Shown: positions 53,216-63,009 of the stretch, in pieces
How the letters are laid out: each line of letters begins with the position of its first letter
How positions within the stretch are numbered: position 1 is the first letter of the stretch
Source of the DNA: Podospora pseudoanserina
Taxonomy: Eukaryota > Ascomycota > Sordariomycetes > Sordariales > Podosporaceae
NCBI RefSeq assembly: GCF_035222485.1
Contig: NC_085923.1
Span: 2,914,001 to 2,978,000 of the forward strand
Length of the DNA: 64,000 nucleotides
Direction of reading: 5' to 3'
Position numbers and translations under genes: made by a program
Notes under the pieces: generated by a model
What the model saw: the letters and a program-made list of their open reading frames with translations, nothing else
What the model was told of the DNA's origin: nothing
Database searches by the model: none

Positions 53216-55909
53216 TCAGTATCTCGACTGGTTGCCTCTCTCCAAGTCGTCGCTCCAGCCATTGTTGTTATGAGGGGCAGGATCCCGAGAACTACTACCG
53301 GACATGTTGCCAACGGTTGTATTGGCCCGTTGGGGACCACGATCGTAATCGTAGTCATCAAGGGAGAACGCCCCTGACACGGTATTTGCCCGAGCCGGGG
53401 CCGCAAAAATGTCGAGTTCCGGTGACGGACTTCTGTCGGGCTCCAGTCTGCTGACGTACCCAGATGATGGCCCAGGATCCAACCTGCTTACATAGCTAGA
53501 CTGGCTAGTGGCCGACGGCTGGATGGGCACCGGGGAAGCCAACTCGGTTGTTATGGCGTGCGAGACAGTTGCCGGCTGATCCATGGACTGAGATTGGCTG
53601 GTGCTTTGCTCGGGGAATGGGCCCGGTGAGTCGCTCCACATCGTGGCAGATCTCGAGAGGTTCTCGTTGGAACCATCCGTAGCCCGAGGCTGATACGCTT
53701 GAAAGGAATTGTTGCTCGTCCCGGAGTTGGACCTGTCAAGCTGACCAGAACCGCCCATGGGCTGCGCCTGGAAAGGTCCGGGCGAGTTGCTCCTCCCAGT
53801 ATTAGATCTATCAAGGTACCCAGAACCTTCCGCAGGCAGTGCCTGGAATGGGCCAGGCGAATCGCTCCTCCCAGGATTTGATGGATCCTCATACTTCATC
53901 GCATCGTCTTCTGCCGGGTACGGGGCTGGCGTTTTGTTGCTCCCTGTGAGTGATCGACTCGTATACTGGTATTCGTCATGGCTCTGTGAAGAATTTGGCG
54001 CAACACCGTCGAGGTTTGGCAAAGTCGGCTGCCGGTAATCGTTGTCTTGTTGTGGCGCCTCTATGTTTGGCAGAGTCGGTTGCCTGTAATCCTCGTTCTG
54101 CTGTGGTTGGAGGGGCCCACCAAATCCAGCGAGATTTGGCAGCGTCGGTTGTCGGTATTCATCGACCTCTTGCGGTTGGTAGGCGCCTGGCATGGTCATA
54201 TTTCTCAGCGAACTGTTGCTAGCACTTTGGTGATGATATGGCTGACGAGGAGGCCCACCCATACCCATAGACACGCCCGAACCGTTGCTATCGGCCCGTT
54301 GGTGAAAAGGCTGAGTGGGAGCAGTCATATTCCTCTGGGGTGGGAATGGTGGTTGGTGTCCCCGAGGTGGCATTGGGCCGGTGGCGCTGCGCATTGGATA
54401 TCCTCCTGGTCCCATTCTCGGGGGCGACATTGGGCCATTGCGATACGACATGGTCGATGGGGCAGGACTGGCCCGTCCTTTCGAATAGTCATCATATCCT
54501 GGTCTTCCTTGATTGGGCCCAGGCCATCTATTTTGCTGCTGATTTGACCCTGGACCTCTGTAGTTGCTCGTTTCACTCATTGGTGGCCTAACCGGGGGCG
54601 GCATGCTGGGCATAGCATCTTGAGAATACATTGCCTGGCCAGCAGTGTAGCCCGCGTTGAGATTCGAACCGTTCGAAGGCATCTTGTTGAGTTGCTGGCT
54701 TGATGCGTAACTTCGGTTGGATTGAGCAGTCGCAGTCCTGGGAGGGGGAGGGAAACCGGCTGGCATCGCCGGTCCTGGTGAATCTGAACGGCTAACACCC
54801 ATGGCGGCAGCCCCACCGAGAAGAGATGCTCTGGCCGAGTATTTGCTGACCGACGTCGCCGTAGTTCCAGACCGAGATGGAACTGGTCGCTTTTGCCCAA
54901 GAGTATTCATCTCAAAGCTGCCAGGAGTATTCGGACGGTCGGTCTTCTCGGAAATAGACATGAAGGTCTCGGCTCTCTTCAGACTCGGCATCTCAGCCAG
55001 ATTATCGTCGGCGAAAACGGGCAGAGATGGCTTCATGGTGACTGGTCTGTTCTCCCCGTTCTTCTTGGCCGCCCTGAGTTCCGCCTTTTTCCGTTGTCTC
55101 TCATCTTCCTCCATCGCCTTGTTGATCTTGACCGAGACAATCTGCTTGAGACGCTTGTTGACCTTGCGCTCGCAGAAACCCGTCAAACCTCCATCTTCGC
55201 GGGGGATGTAACTCCACAAGAACAGCACGAAAAGTACCCCTGAGATTACCAACGAAAGAAACGAGAAGATCCAAACGACCACAGTGAAGATCATACCACA
55301 GAGAATGACAGATTGCCTCGTGTCTTCCGTCGCAAGAGCCTGGATCTTGTCGATGAAATCAGCGAGTGAAGCATCAAAGTTGTCTCCCTTGATGTTGAGC
55401 TTCGCCCTGAAAATAGAATAGAGCGTAAGAGCGTTGAGAACCTGACGGGGCCCGGAGCAGAGGAGCACTCGAATCCATGACTGGAAGCTGAAGAAAGTGA
55501 AGAGGGCGACGTAGTCGACGCCCTTTTTGCTCTTGGTTAGTTCGGCGAAAACGAGAAACCTCCTCCAACCGCTGGTTGGTCGAAGGCACTCCATGCGCTG
55601 AGCAATATGATCGAGGAAACACTCAGCAACACTTCCTCTTCGCATAATTCGGTTGGCGCGAAGGTGCTCGTAGCAGAGATTGGCCACGGAGAGGATGATG
55701 CAGCCGGCGAATACCCATTTCGTGACTTGGAATGGGATAAACTGAGCCGGTTCGATTTGGGAAGACCATCTGTCGAACGCAATGAGTTGGTACGCTGTGA
55801 AACCATCGACGGCGTACACAGACAACGACAGGAACATGGAAGCAATAAGGATTCCATAGGCGAAGGGCGTCCAACATGAGGTCGACTTGAAATCGTTCAA
55901 GCTCTGCAT
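53216..55909 (-). CDS. KCH1: KCH1/PRM6-type potassium importer
   Basis: Single exon, 897 residues. KCH proteins are fungal plasma-membrane proteins needed for low-affinity K+ uptake during pheromone or calcium responses in yeast. Seen: transmembrane segments near residues 14-36 (WTPFAYGILIASMFLSLSV) and 63-80 (KWVFAGCIILSVANL); a conserved block YVALFTFFSFQSWIRVLLC followed by GPRQVLNALTLYSIF; two further hydrophobic stretches near residues 200-235 (ILCGMIFTVVVWIFSFLSLV); then an Arg/Lys-rich segment and a C-terminal region of 600 residues that is Pro/Gln/Ser/Gly-rich and carries two repeat families, YRQPTLPN(L/I) and SPGPFQ. Yeast Kch1 is about 500 residues, so the tail is long. The conserved transmembrane part gives the family with good confidence; the tail is unlike it. 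Confidence 0.88.
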   Translation of the reverse strand: MQSLNDFKSTSCWTPFAYGILIASMFLSLSVYAVDGFTAYQLIAFDRWSSQIEPAQFIPFQVTKWVFAGCIILSVANLCYEHLRANRIMRRGSVAECFLDHIAQRMECLRPTSGWRRFLVFAELTKSKKGVDYVALFTFFSFQSWIRVLLCSGPRQVLNALTLYSIFRAKLNIKGDNFDASLADFIDKIQALATEDTRQSVILCGMIFTVVVWIFSFLSLVISGVLFVLFLWSYIPREDGGLTGFCERKVNKRLKQIVSVKINKAMEEDERQRKKAELRAAKKNGENRPVTMKPSLPVFADDNLAEMPSLKRAETFMSISEKTDRPNTPGSFEMNTLGQKRPVPSRSGTTATSVSKYSARASLLGGAAAMGVSRSDSPGPAMPAGFPPPPRTATAQSNRSYASSQQLNKMPSNGSNLNAGYTAGQAMYSQDAMPSMPPPVRPPMSETSNYRGPGSNQQQNRWPGPNQGRPGYDDYSKGRASPAPSTMSYRNGPMSPPRMGPGGYPMRSATGPMPPRGHQPPFPPQRNMTAPTQPFHQRADSNGSGVSMGMGGPPRQPYHHQSASNSSLRNMTMPGAYQPQEVDEYRQPTLPNLAGFGGPLQPQQNEDYRQPTLPNIEAPQQDNDYRQPTLPNLDGVAPNSSQSHDEYQYTSRSLTGSNKTPAPYPAEDDAMKYEDPSNPGRSDSPGPFQALPAEGSGYLDRSNTGRSNSPGPFQAQPMGGSGQLDRSNSGTSNNSFQAYQPRATDGSNENLSRSATMWSDSPGPFPEQSTSQSQSMDQPATVSHAITTELASPVPIQPSATSQSSYVSRLDPGPSSGYVSRLEPDRSPSPELDIFAAPARANTVSGAFSLDDYDYDRGPQRANTTVGNMSGSSSRDPAPHNNNGWSDDLERGNQSRY
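53600..54165 (-). repeat. Repeats in the KCH1 C-terminal tail
   Basis: Two protein repeat types are visible. YRQPTLPN(L/I) occurs three times (about 54130-54163, 54065-54098 and 54011-54043), each preceded by (E/D/N)(D/E). Between 53600 and 53880, SDSPGPFQALP, SNSPGPFQAQP, SNNSFQAYQP and SDSPGPFPEQ follow in series with SRSN/DRSN spacers. Confidence 0.75.
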
Positions 55910-58103
55910 GACATTAGCATTACCCAGCCCTGCTGCATTCAGTACTCAACTCACAATAAAGTCCCACTTCTCGGTTGGCTGGATCACAACATCCCTCCTT
56001 TTATGACTTAAAAATCCCATAATATCGATTGCGCAAACCAGGCGCTAATATCCAGACTGGCCGGCAAAGAGTATGAGGGTATCGACACCGTCGATAAACC
56101 CAAAGAATGGCGAAATATATCGTCGACACAACCTAATGCGTCGCTCGTTCGGGTGTGGTGAAAGATCATAGGCTCCAGTCCGCCGTTCGCACAAAGTCGC
56201 TCCTCGCCTGCGAGAGTCGACTGTGCTTAGGTCGACCAAGGAGCTTCAATACTCCTCTCCTGAATTCAACGGCCGTAAAAGCAAAGAGATGCCTGCCAGC
56301 AAACAAAATGACTGAAAAGAAGGGAGGTCAGAAGCCGGCAGGAAGTAGGGCCGGATAAATGGAGGAGGATAGTTCGGCCACGGATGGCCTCAAGAATCGC
56401 CTTGCAGGCTATCGTTGCATTGCTGATTGCTGAGTGGGAAGTAGTTTCGTTGATCGACAGTCCTGATGGCCCAACTTCCAGTCCTTTTCCCTGCCACTTC
56501 CAGAAACCCAACAGTAGTATCCTTGAATAGGCGCGCGGTCCACAGGTCGGTGGTGATGCCGAAAGGTGGCAGGTTGGTAATGGATCCCGAGTTTGATCGG
56601 CTGGGTAGAATTCCAGTCGCGGGTATCAAGTTGACCGATGGGGAAAAAGATCAGGCGTGGGCGGGGTGTCGCCCTGTAAAAAGCACAATAGGGAAAGTTG
56701 TCGCGGTGTCTGATTCGAGGGAGTGATGCTATTGTTCGCTGTGGGCGACTGATGAATGAATGAATGGCTGAATAGCTCGTGGTTAGCTTTCGACAGTTGT
56801 CCGGAGAGGCCGCCTTTCCGCAGTGGAAGTCCGGGGGGATGAGCGTCAAGGTCAACTCGCGACAAAAAGGACTGGAGGGTAAGGGGCCCCAACGGAAGAA
56901 GATGCCGTCCTGGCTCGCAGGGAGGAACCGAGATGCAGGGGGTCTACCACTTGGGCTTCGCAGGCCGACCCTGACTTGTATCTCGACGGATGATTGGCTA
57001 GCCTCCGTTGCCAGACGCGGGGGAGGGGAACAGCACCACGCCGCGACAAGGAATACACAAGAAATGATGCTGGTCAGTCACTGTTGGGATGAATATTTTG
57101 GACGAGGATTGGCGCTAACGCAGGTACCCCTCCGTTGGTTATCGCTTGTCCAACCCCTTGCCCCCGAAGGAGCATTCTCGCTTTCCTGATTGGATCATGT
57201 CGCCGCCGTTGCACGCCTCCACTGGGAGAGTGCAGCCATGAAACAGCTCACCAACCACCGATGGGAGGACTCAAACCCAAGTCCTGAATGAAACACGGAG
57301 TTCTTGGGCTTCGAAGAAAAGACGCATGCACGCCATTGCGGGAGCGAAGCATGGTGGCGCTTAGCTTAGCAAGCCACCAGATGTCAACATCATCAGTGAG
57401 GCTATTCCGACCTGGGAGCTTGTTCTCTTCATCAAATTCAGATTGCCCATCATTAATGACACTCCACCAGCACGGCAATGCACGGCGGAACCACTCCGGG
57501 ACTTGCATATGAACCATGGATTCCGCATATACAATGGACCTCAAACAGAGACAAACGACAGCTAAATGCCACCTCTCCCAGCGGCATGCAATGCTGCGCT
57601 GATACAGTATTCGGCTCTCATACAGCTGCCCTCACTACCAACCTTTAAAGCCATAGCCGCGCGCTTCACCGGGACCACAAGTAAAACATCCACGCAAGTC
57701 ACAAAAACAGCCCACTTCAGCCCGGTTCAGTCATCAAACAAGTCACAAACAAGAGAGCTGGGTCATTCCATGTCCACGTCGTACTTCCACTACCAGTCGG
57801 AAAATATCATTGTCTTTTAAAATGTTTGTGTCTACTGTGTATAGCCACACATCTGACCTCCTCCTAGCAGAACTCTAAGCCACACAATGGCATACTCCCA
57901 GAGGCCTCACCTCGGTCTACGAAACCAATGAAGCCAACGTTATCATTTGAATTCCCACATGATCTCCAGCATGAACATCCTCACCGAGAATCCACCCATT
58001 CTCCGGCCCGTTCCCGCCTCCACACGGTCCGAGCCCGAGAGACCCAACCGGACGGTAGACCACACCACCGATCCAGCCACCCAACCACCATCCCAACCAG
58101 CTC
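55910..58103. other. 2.2 kb spacer between KCH1 and the histidine phosphatase
   Basis: No supported gene. The ORFs are short, overlapping and without family character. It presumably contains the KCH1 promoter and the 3' flank of the phosphatase gene. I saw no tRNA or repeat. Confidence 0.5.
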
Positions 58104-58877
58104 CTATTCCTCCTCCTCAATAGCCTCCCCCATCCCAAACTCCCTCTCCACCGCCCCCGCAAACGCCGCCCTCAACTCCATCTGCTCCGTCTCCGTCAAC
58201 CCCTCCTTACTCCCCCTCCGTCGCCTCGCGCTCTCCCCCGTCTCCCTCAGCCTCACCTCCCCATTCTCCTCCACCACCTCATAACTCCTCCACTCAGTAT
58301 TCCCCCACCCCGTCCCCCGCCCATAATCAACCCCCTCAAAATCCTCGGTCAAAAAGTGCAGAAAACCCCCATGCGTCACAGCAACAATATTAACCTCCCC
58401 TTCCCCCGCATGATCCCTCCCCAAATCCCTAAACCACTCCCTCGCCCTCCTCGCCCGTTCAAACAACTTTCTCGGCTCAGGAGCGTACTCACTCCCCGGG
58501 CCTTTATCATTCCACCCCTCTTTTACCAATCCCAAATCCACCACCTTATCATCAGGAAAGTCGTCCAGTAGTTTTGCAGGTTCGGAGCCTGTGTCGCATG
58601 GAAAGGGGGAGACCTCCTGTATATCAGGCAAGGTAATAACCCTCGGTTTATCAGGCGCGATATCCGGGTTGAAAGACAACAAACAAGTGTAAATCGTGCG
58701 ACGTAACGGGGACGCCACCAGATGCGTAATCTTGTCGTGATACGGAAAAGATTGATACAATTCCTCACACTGCCGCTTGCCAAGGTCTGTCAAGTCCGGG
58801 TCGGGGAGCGCGTGGTTTTCCTGGCAGAGGTTGTGGTAACCCTGCGCGTGGCGGACAAGGTGGACGTAGGTTGGCAT
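58104..58877 (-). CDS. Histidine phosphatase superfamily (phosphoglycerate-mutase-like) protein
   Basis: Single exon, 257 residues from MPTYVHLVRHAQGYHN. Seen: the catalytic RHAQG at residues 9-13; the phosphate pocket SPLRRTIYT near residue 55; GSEPAKLLDDFP; and the second histidine in VAVTHGGFLHFL near residue 178. The order is that of fungal Pmu1-like phosphatases. The pattern RHxG is met with an Ala/Gln inside, as is common in the non-glycolytic group, so a phosphatase rather than a mutase is likely; the substrate is unknown. The frame is open 43 codons upstream, but that extension is Ser/Leu-rich and the canonical start is the ATG at 58877. Confidence 0.9.
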   Translation of the reverse strand: MPTYVHLVRHAQGYHNLCQENHALPDPDLTDLGKRQCEELYQSFPYHDKITHLVASPLRRTIYTCLLSFNPDIAPDKPRVITLPDIQEVSPFPCDTGSEPAKLLDDFPDDKVVDLGLVKEGWNDKGPGSEYAPEPRKLFERARRAREWFRDLGRDHAGEGEVNIVAVTHGGFLHFLTEDFEGVDYGRGTGWGNTEWRSYEVVEENGEVRLRETGESARRRRGSKEGLTETEQMELRAAFAGAVEREFGMGEAIEEEE

Positions 58878-59557
58878 TTTCCCTTCCCCTTTTTTATCCA
58901 ATCTTCGGGGAAAAAAAAGTTGAGATGAACAGTCGAGGTGAAGAGATGGGGATGAAAGTTGAGATGAGATGAGCGTATACGGTGGGTGTGAGCTCAGACT
59001 GAACAAACCGACTCAGCTTACAGCCAATGTTATTCAGAAAAGCAGACAAATTGAACCCAAACTTTGAAAAGATGGAAGGAAAATATAAATCAAGACTTTG
59101 TCCGCTATATATCCGCGCCAGCTTCCTTGGTGACTCAGAAACCGGATCTCTCACCCACTCACAACCCCACCTCCGCTTTATGCCAATCCCCCGGACCGGT
59201 GACGGAATCACTGCTTCTGGAGCCCCCACCATTGTCGGATCCGACCTACGTGTAGTACCCATGACACCCGCGCTCACACGCGGCATGGTGCCTCGACTCT
59301 GACTGATCTGTTCCACGGACAGCTTTGATAGGGTGCAACTGGTTCTCATCCACATTATTACGTCAGCGCTTCACCCATTTAACTATGTAGCCGACATGGG
59401 ACACTTCAGAGGCACTCGCAACAGAGAAACAAAACCATCTAGGTACTCAAATGTCGGTTTTCACACCTCATTACACATAGTTAAAACTATCTATGTATCA
59501 TGGTCCCGTCTCCCCGCCTGCCAACCGATCCGCTACATCTCATAGTCATATCCTGTC
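58878..59557. other. Spacer between the histidine phosphatase and VPS27
   Basis: 680 bp with the phosphatase promoter and the VPS27 3' flank. Short ORFs only. No repeat or RNA gene seen. Confidence 0.5.
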
Positions 59558-61996
59558 TCACAAATCAATCAAGCTCTCTTCTACTACTGGCTGCTTAGGC
59601 GCATGCTGAGGAGCGGCGGGGAAAGACTCTTGGTTGTAGCCCGGAAAGGTCTGACTGGGCTGATGTTGCCAAACAGGCGGAAGCGCAGTTTGCTGAGCAG
59701 CCGGATGCTGCCAGTATGGTTGTTGTGGTTGGGGCGGTGGAGCTTGATGTTGCTGCTGTGGCTGCGATGGCTGAGCAGGAGCCGAGGCGGGAGTCTGTGG
59801 GAGTGAGGGCTGGTATGAAGAATGCATCGGCTGGGCCAAGTTGGGATACGGCGACGCTGCCGGATCAGGGGCAGAAGGAGCGGGCTGTTGCCCTTGTTGT
59901 TGTGGCTGCTGTGAATTGAAATAGAAGGAAGCATGTGGGTCGGCCGTAGGGGTGGTCCCAACAGAGTCTCCCGTGCTGGGTGCAGCGAGCTGAGCTTGAG
60001 GTGCCTGTTGCTGCGCAACCTCGGTGGGATAGCTAGGCTGCTGAGCATATTGTGACGGGGGCGCAGACGGTGCTGCTGCCCAGCTTCCCGTCCTTTGCGG
60101 CACTTGCTGTGGGGCATATTGGCTATTGGGAGGTATTGCTACCGATTCTCGTCTGTCGTAGGGAGGAGCATACTGGGTTGGAGGTTGAGGTGTTGGCTGT
60201 GGGTAAGAGGGATGGCCCACCGACCTCCCGTACTCTTGCGGCTGTTGTTCGCCAGTATAAAAGTGCTCGGCTGGCCCAACCGAGGCTGAGGCGCTCCCTG
60301 GAAGGGACGGGTATGGTCCCGCGGGCTGACGGGGTGGGGGAAGACTGTAGCCACCAATGCTGTGTTGGCTGTAGGTTTTGGATAGGCGCTCCTCAAGCAT
60401 ACGGTCGTAGTACCGCACCACGGTCGAAAGCTTGGCATGTAAGTCAAGCAGAGTGTCTGTAGTGGGTTAGCAGGGTACACTTGGGATGGGTCGGGATACT
60501 TGACATACCATGCTTGCTCATGGTTTCTCCATAAGTTCGGGCTAGCTTTGGCCGGAGTGTGCCGATGCTGTCGTACAGCTCCTGAATCTGTGGTTCTCGG
60601 AGAATGGTTCCCGGCGGTTGCGTCTGCAATCGGTCAACCAGCGTGGCAAACAAGTTAATATTCTCCGCCTCCACAGGCGTGAGCTCGTAGTCATTCTTGG
60701 GGAGCGCCAGCGGTGCTGTTGATGAAGACGCGCCAACATTTGTTGTTTGTTCTTTCAAGACTGCGGTGTGCCTCTTCTTTTGCTCCTCCATATCTGCCAA
60801 CGAGGCGGCGATGGCTGCTTTGAGATCTTCATCATCATCCTCAAACGCCTTGGTTGCCGATACTTGCTCACCCGACTTTGGTTTGCTCGCTTGCGTTCCG
60901 TTGCTTGTCGGAGGGACATAGGCACGGTTGTGGTTCTGAACCTCCTCCAAACTCATGGCAAGGGCCTTTTTGAGATCCTCATCGAATCCATCGTCAACAC
61001 GAGCATTACGCGGTTGCATGCTCGAGCTCTTGTTCTTGTGGGGAAACGACGAGTACAACGAGGAGCGGTCGTTACCAGAGCCGCTCCCCTTCGAAGGGGT
61101 TGACTTGTCTGTGAGTTTTGCGTAGCAGCCATCATCGACGCGGACGGCTTGGAGGATGCCAAGATGGGGTAGGGGGAGCGTCTTGCTTGAGCACTGCTGG
61201 TCGAAGCAGTTTCCGCAGTTTCGACAATGGTGTTTTCGGTTGGTAAAGGTAAAGTTGGTTCGACATCGCATGCACACATCGGAATCGACCCACTCGGGGG
61301 GCTGTATCAGATGTCAGTTTGGGGTGCAGAGAGTAGAGCTTGCCCGCACATAGGAGACATACCGCACTGCTGTCAATCATGCTGCTGGCGACGGTGACGC
61401 GAGGGGGGAACTGGAACCCTTCTCTCTGAAGGTTTCGATAGACCTCTCCAATGTATGACAAATCGTAGCGCCCCTCGGTGGCCGTGGCCCATGACTGAAT
61501 AAGCTCGAGTATCTTTGCGCGCACGTCCGCATTGACGGCAGCCGGTCCAACGGCCTTGAGCAGCGAAACCATGCTTTCCATAAACTCTCTCGAGGCAATC
61601 TCGGCCAGGAAATGGGCGCCTCCATTTTTAACACACGTATCGGTGAGCTACGCGTAGACGTCTGGTCAGCTATGCGTTTACCAAACAGATGCCCAAACCA
61701 GCCCTTACACTGAGCGCACTGAGTTGCGTATTGGGGTTCTTGTTGCTGATGCGCTTCTTGAGCGAGCGCATCGCCTCCTTGGGCTGCACCGTCTTGGATC
61801 GAATCACGTCGGAGATTTCGAGGTTTAGAGCGATATCCTCGCTGCGGACACACTGTTGTTAGCACATGGCTCTGTCGCACAACCAACAGCGGGGACAGCG
61901 GGGAGCATGACGCAACACCTACAGACTGCTGCTTGTCGCCTTCTCTACCTGCTCGTCCAGGGCAGTGTTTGCCCCGGAAGACCACCACCCCATCAT
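59558..61996 (-). CDS. VPS27: ESCRT-0 subunit Vps27
   Basis: Five exons, 61996-61923, 61841-61709, 61647-61363, 61301-60509 and 60456-59558, sum to 727 residues. Vps27 binds PI3P and ubiquitinated cargo on endosomes and starts ESCRT sorting. Seen: a VHS domain, residues 5-150 ([36 protein letters not shown]); a FYVE domain from 165 with WVDSDVC, CxxC and RKHHCRNCG; two ubiquitin-interacting motifs near residues 262 and 313 ([30 protein letters not shown]); a helical Hse1-binding-like stretch ending [13 protein letters not shown]; a Gln/Pro/Ala-rich region; and a C-terminal clathrin box ESLIDL. Introns are 81, 61, 61 and 52 nt, with gt(a/g) donors. Oddity: the last FYVE zinc pair reads RVDDGC rather than RVCxxC, with Asp220 in the ligand position. 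Confidence 0.95.
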
Positions 61997-63009
61997 CGTG
62001 AGAGATTCTCTATGGAATTGAGGTAGGGAAGCTGGCGCGACAACCTGGAATTCGTGGGCAGTGGGCTCTCTCTCGGGAGGCTGGGGCGGGGAGATGTCGG
62101 CGGCGTCTTCGGTAGGAGTAGGACAATAAACCTGGCAGATAGTCCAAAGGGTCGAACGATGGCAAGAAAAGTATTTGTGTCCAGTCAAGATCTGCGCACT
62201 GGCCAGACAGGAGGTGCGAACGTGTGTTCGTGATGGGTGGATGATGGATTATGCATGGGTTATTTGCTGGATGTCTCTGCCTGCCTGTTGGTTACGTATG
62301 GGCCGCCCCAGGAGCTCGCCTTGCCAAGCGAAACAGTGGACTACCTACACCTGTCAGCCCGTGGCTTAGGACAGCCGCCCCGCCATCTTGAGGTGTGGCT
62401 TGTGCCAGGCAGGCGGCTTTGGAGACAAATAGTTCTAGGTACTTCTGAAGTTTCTAACTCCCATTGCCCACATGGGTGTGTTATGGTATCAAGAATTCAA
62501 TGTATTCTCAGAGGAGCCCAAGACAGCCCGTTCCTTTATTTGAGAATTCAAGAGTGACGGGAGTGCGTGTAGCTGGTGTGGGGCATATCATGCCCCCCCA
62601 AGAACAGGCAGGGCGCCAAGAGCACTGCAAGTACCTCGACGACCGGGGAACCGGGGTCTAAACGACAGTGGGCTTCCACCATCTCAACGACCGCATTCGT
62701 CACAACTTCACGACACAACTGCCACGGGCGGGATTCCCCACCGCGCAAACAATGGATGGATGGACAACCCTTTGATCTCGAGACAAAGAATGCGCTGCTT
62801 TCCGCCCAAGCTTCACTCCTCGCTTTTCGCCCTCGACCAGACTTGCCGCTCTTACTTAACGACCTCATGCCCTCGACGACTGCTTACGACGACTTGATCC
62901 CCCACCCACATATCTGCTTCTTCGCGACACGGTTCTCTCCCGTCTTTCGACTTCTCGAGTGTTCCAAAGCAAGACCAAGGTACAAGGTCCACCTTCCAAC
63001 GTCCTCTCC
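61997..63009. promoter_or_regulatory. Shared divergent upstream region of VPS27 and DOA4
   Basis: 1,013 bp between the two start codons, so both promoters lie here. No clear TATA box. Pyrimidine-rich stretches precede each ATG. Confidence 0.5.

Noticed and set aside
56779-57189. ORF of 136 codons in the KCH1/phosphatase spacer
   Set aside because: No domain, no conserved-looking composition, and several overlapping ORFs of similar size on both strands.
57240-57300. A tRNA T-arm-like inverted repeat (GGACT/AGTCC)
   Set aside because: No matching acceptor, D or anticodon arms around it.
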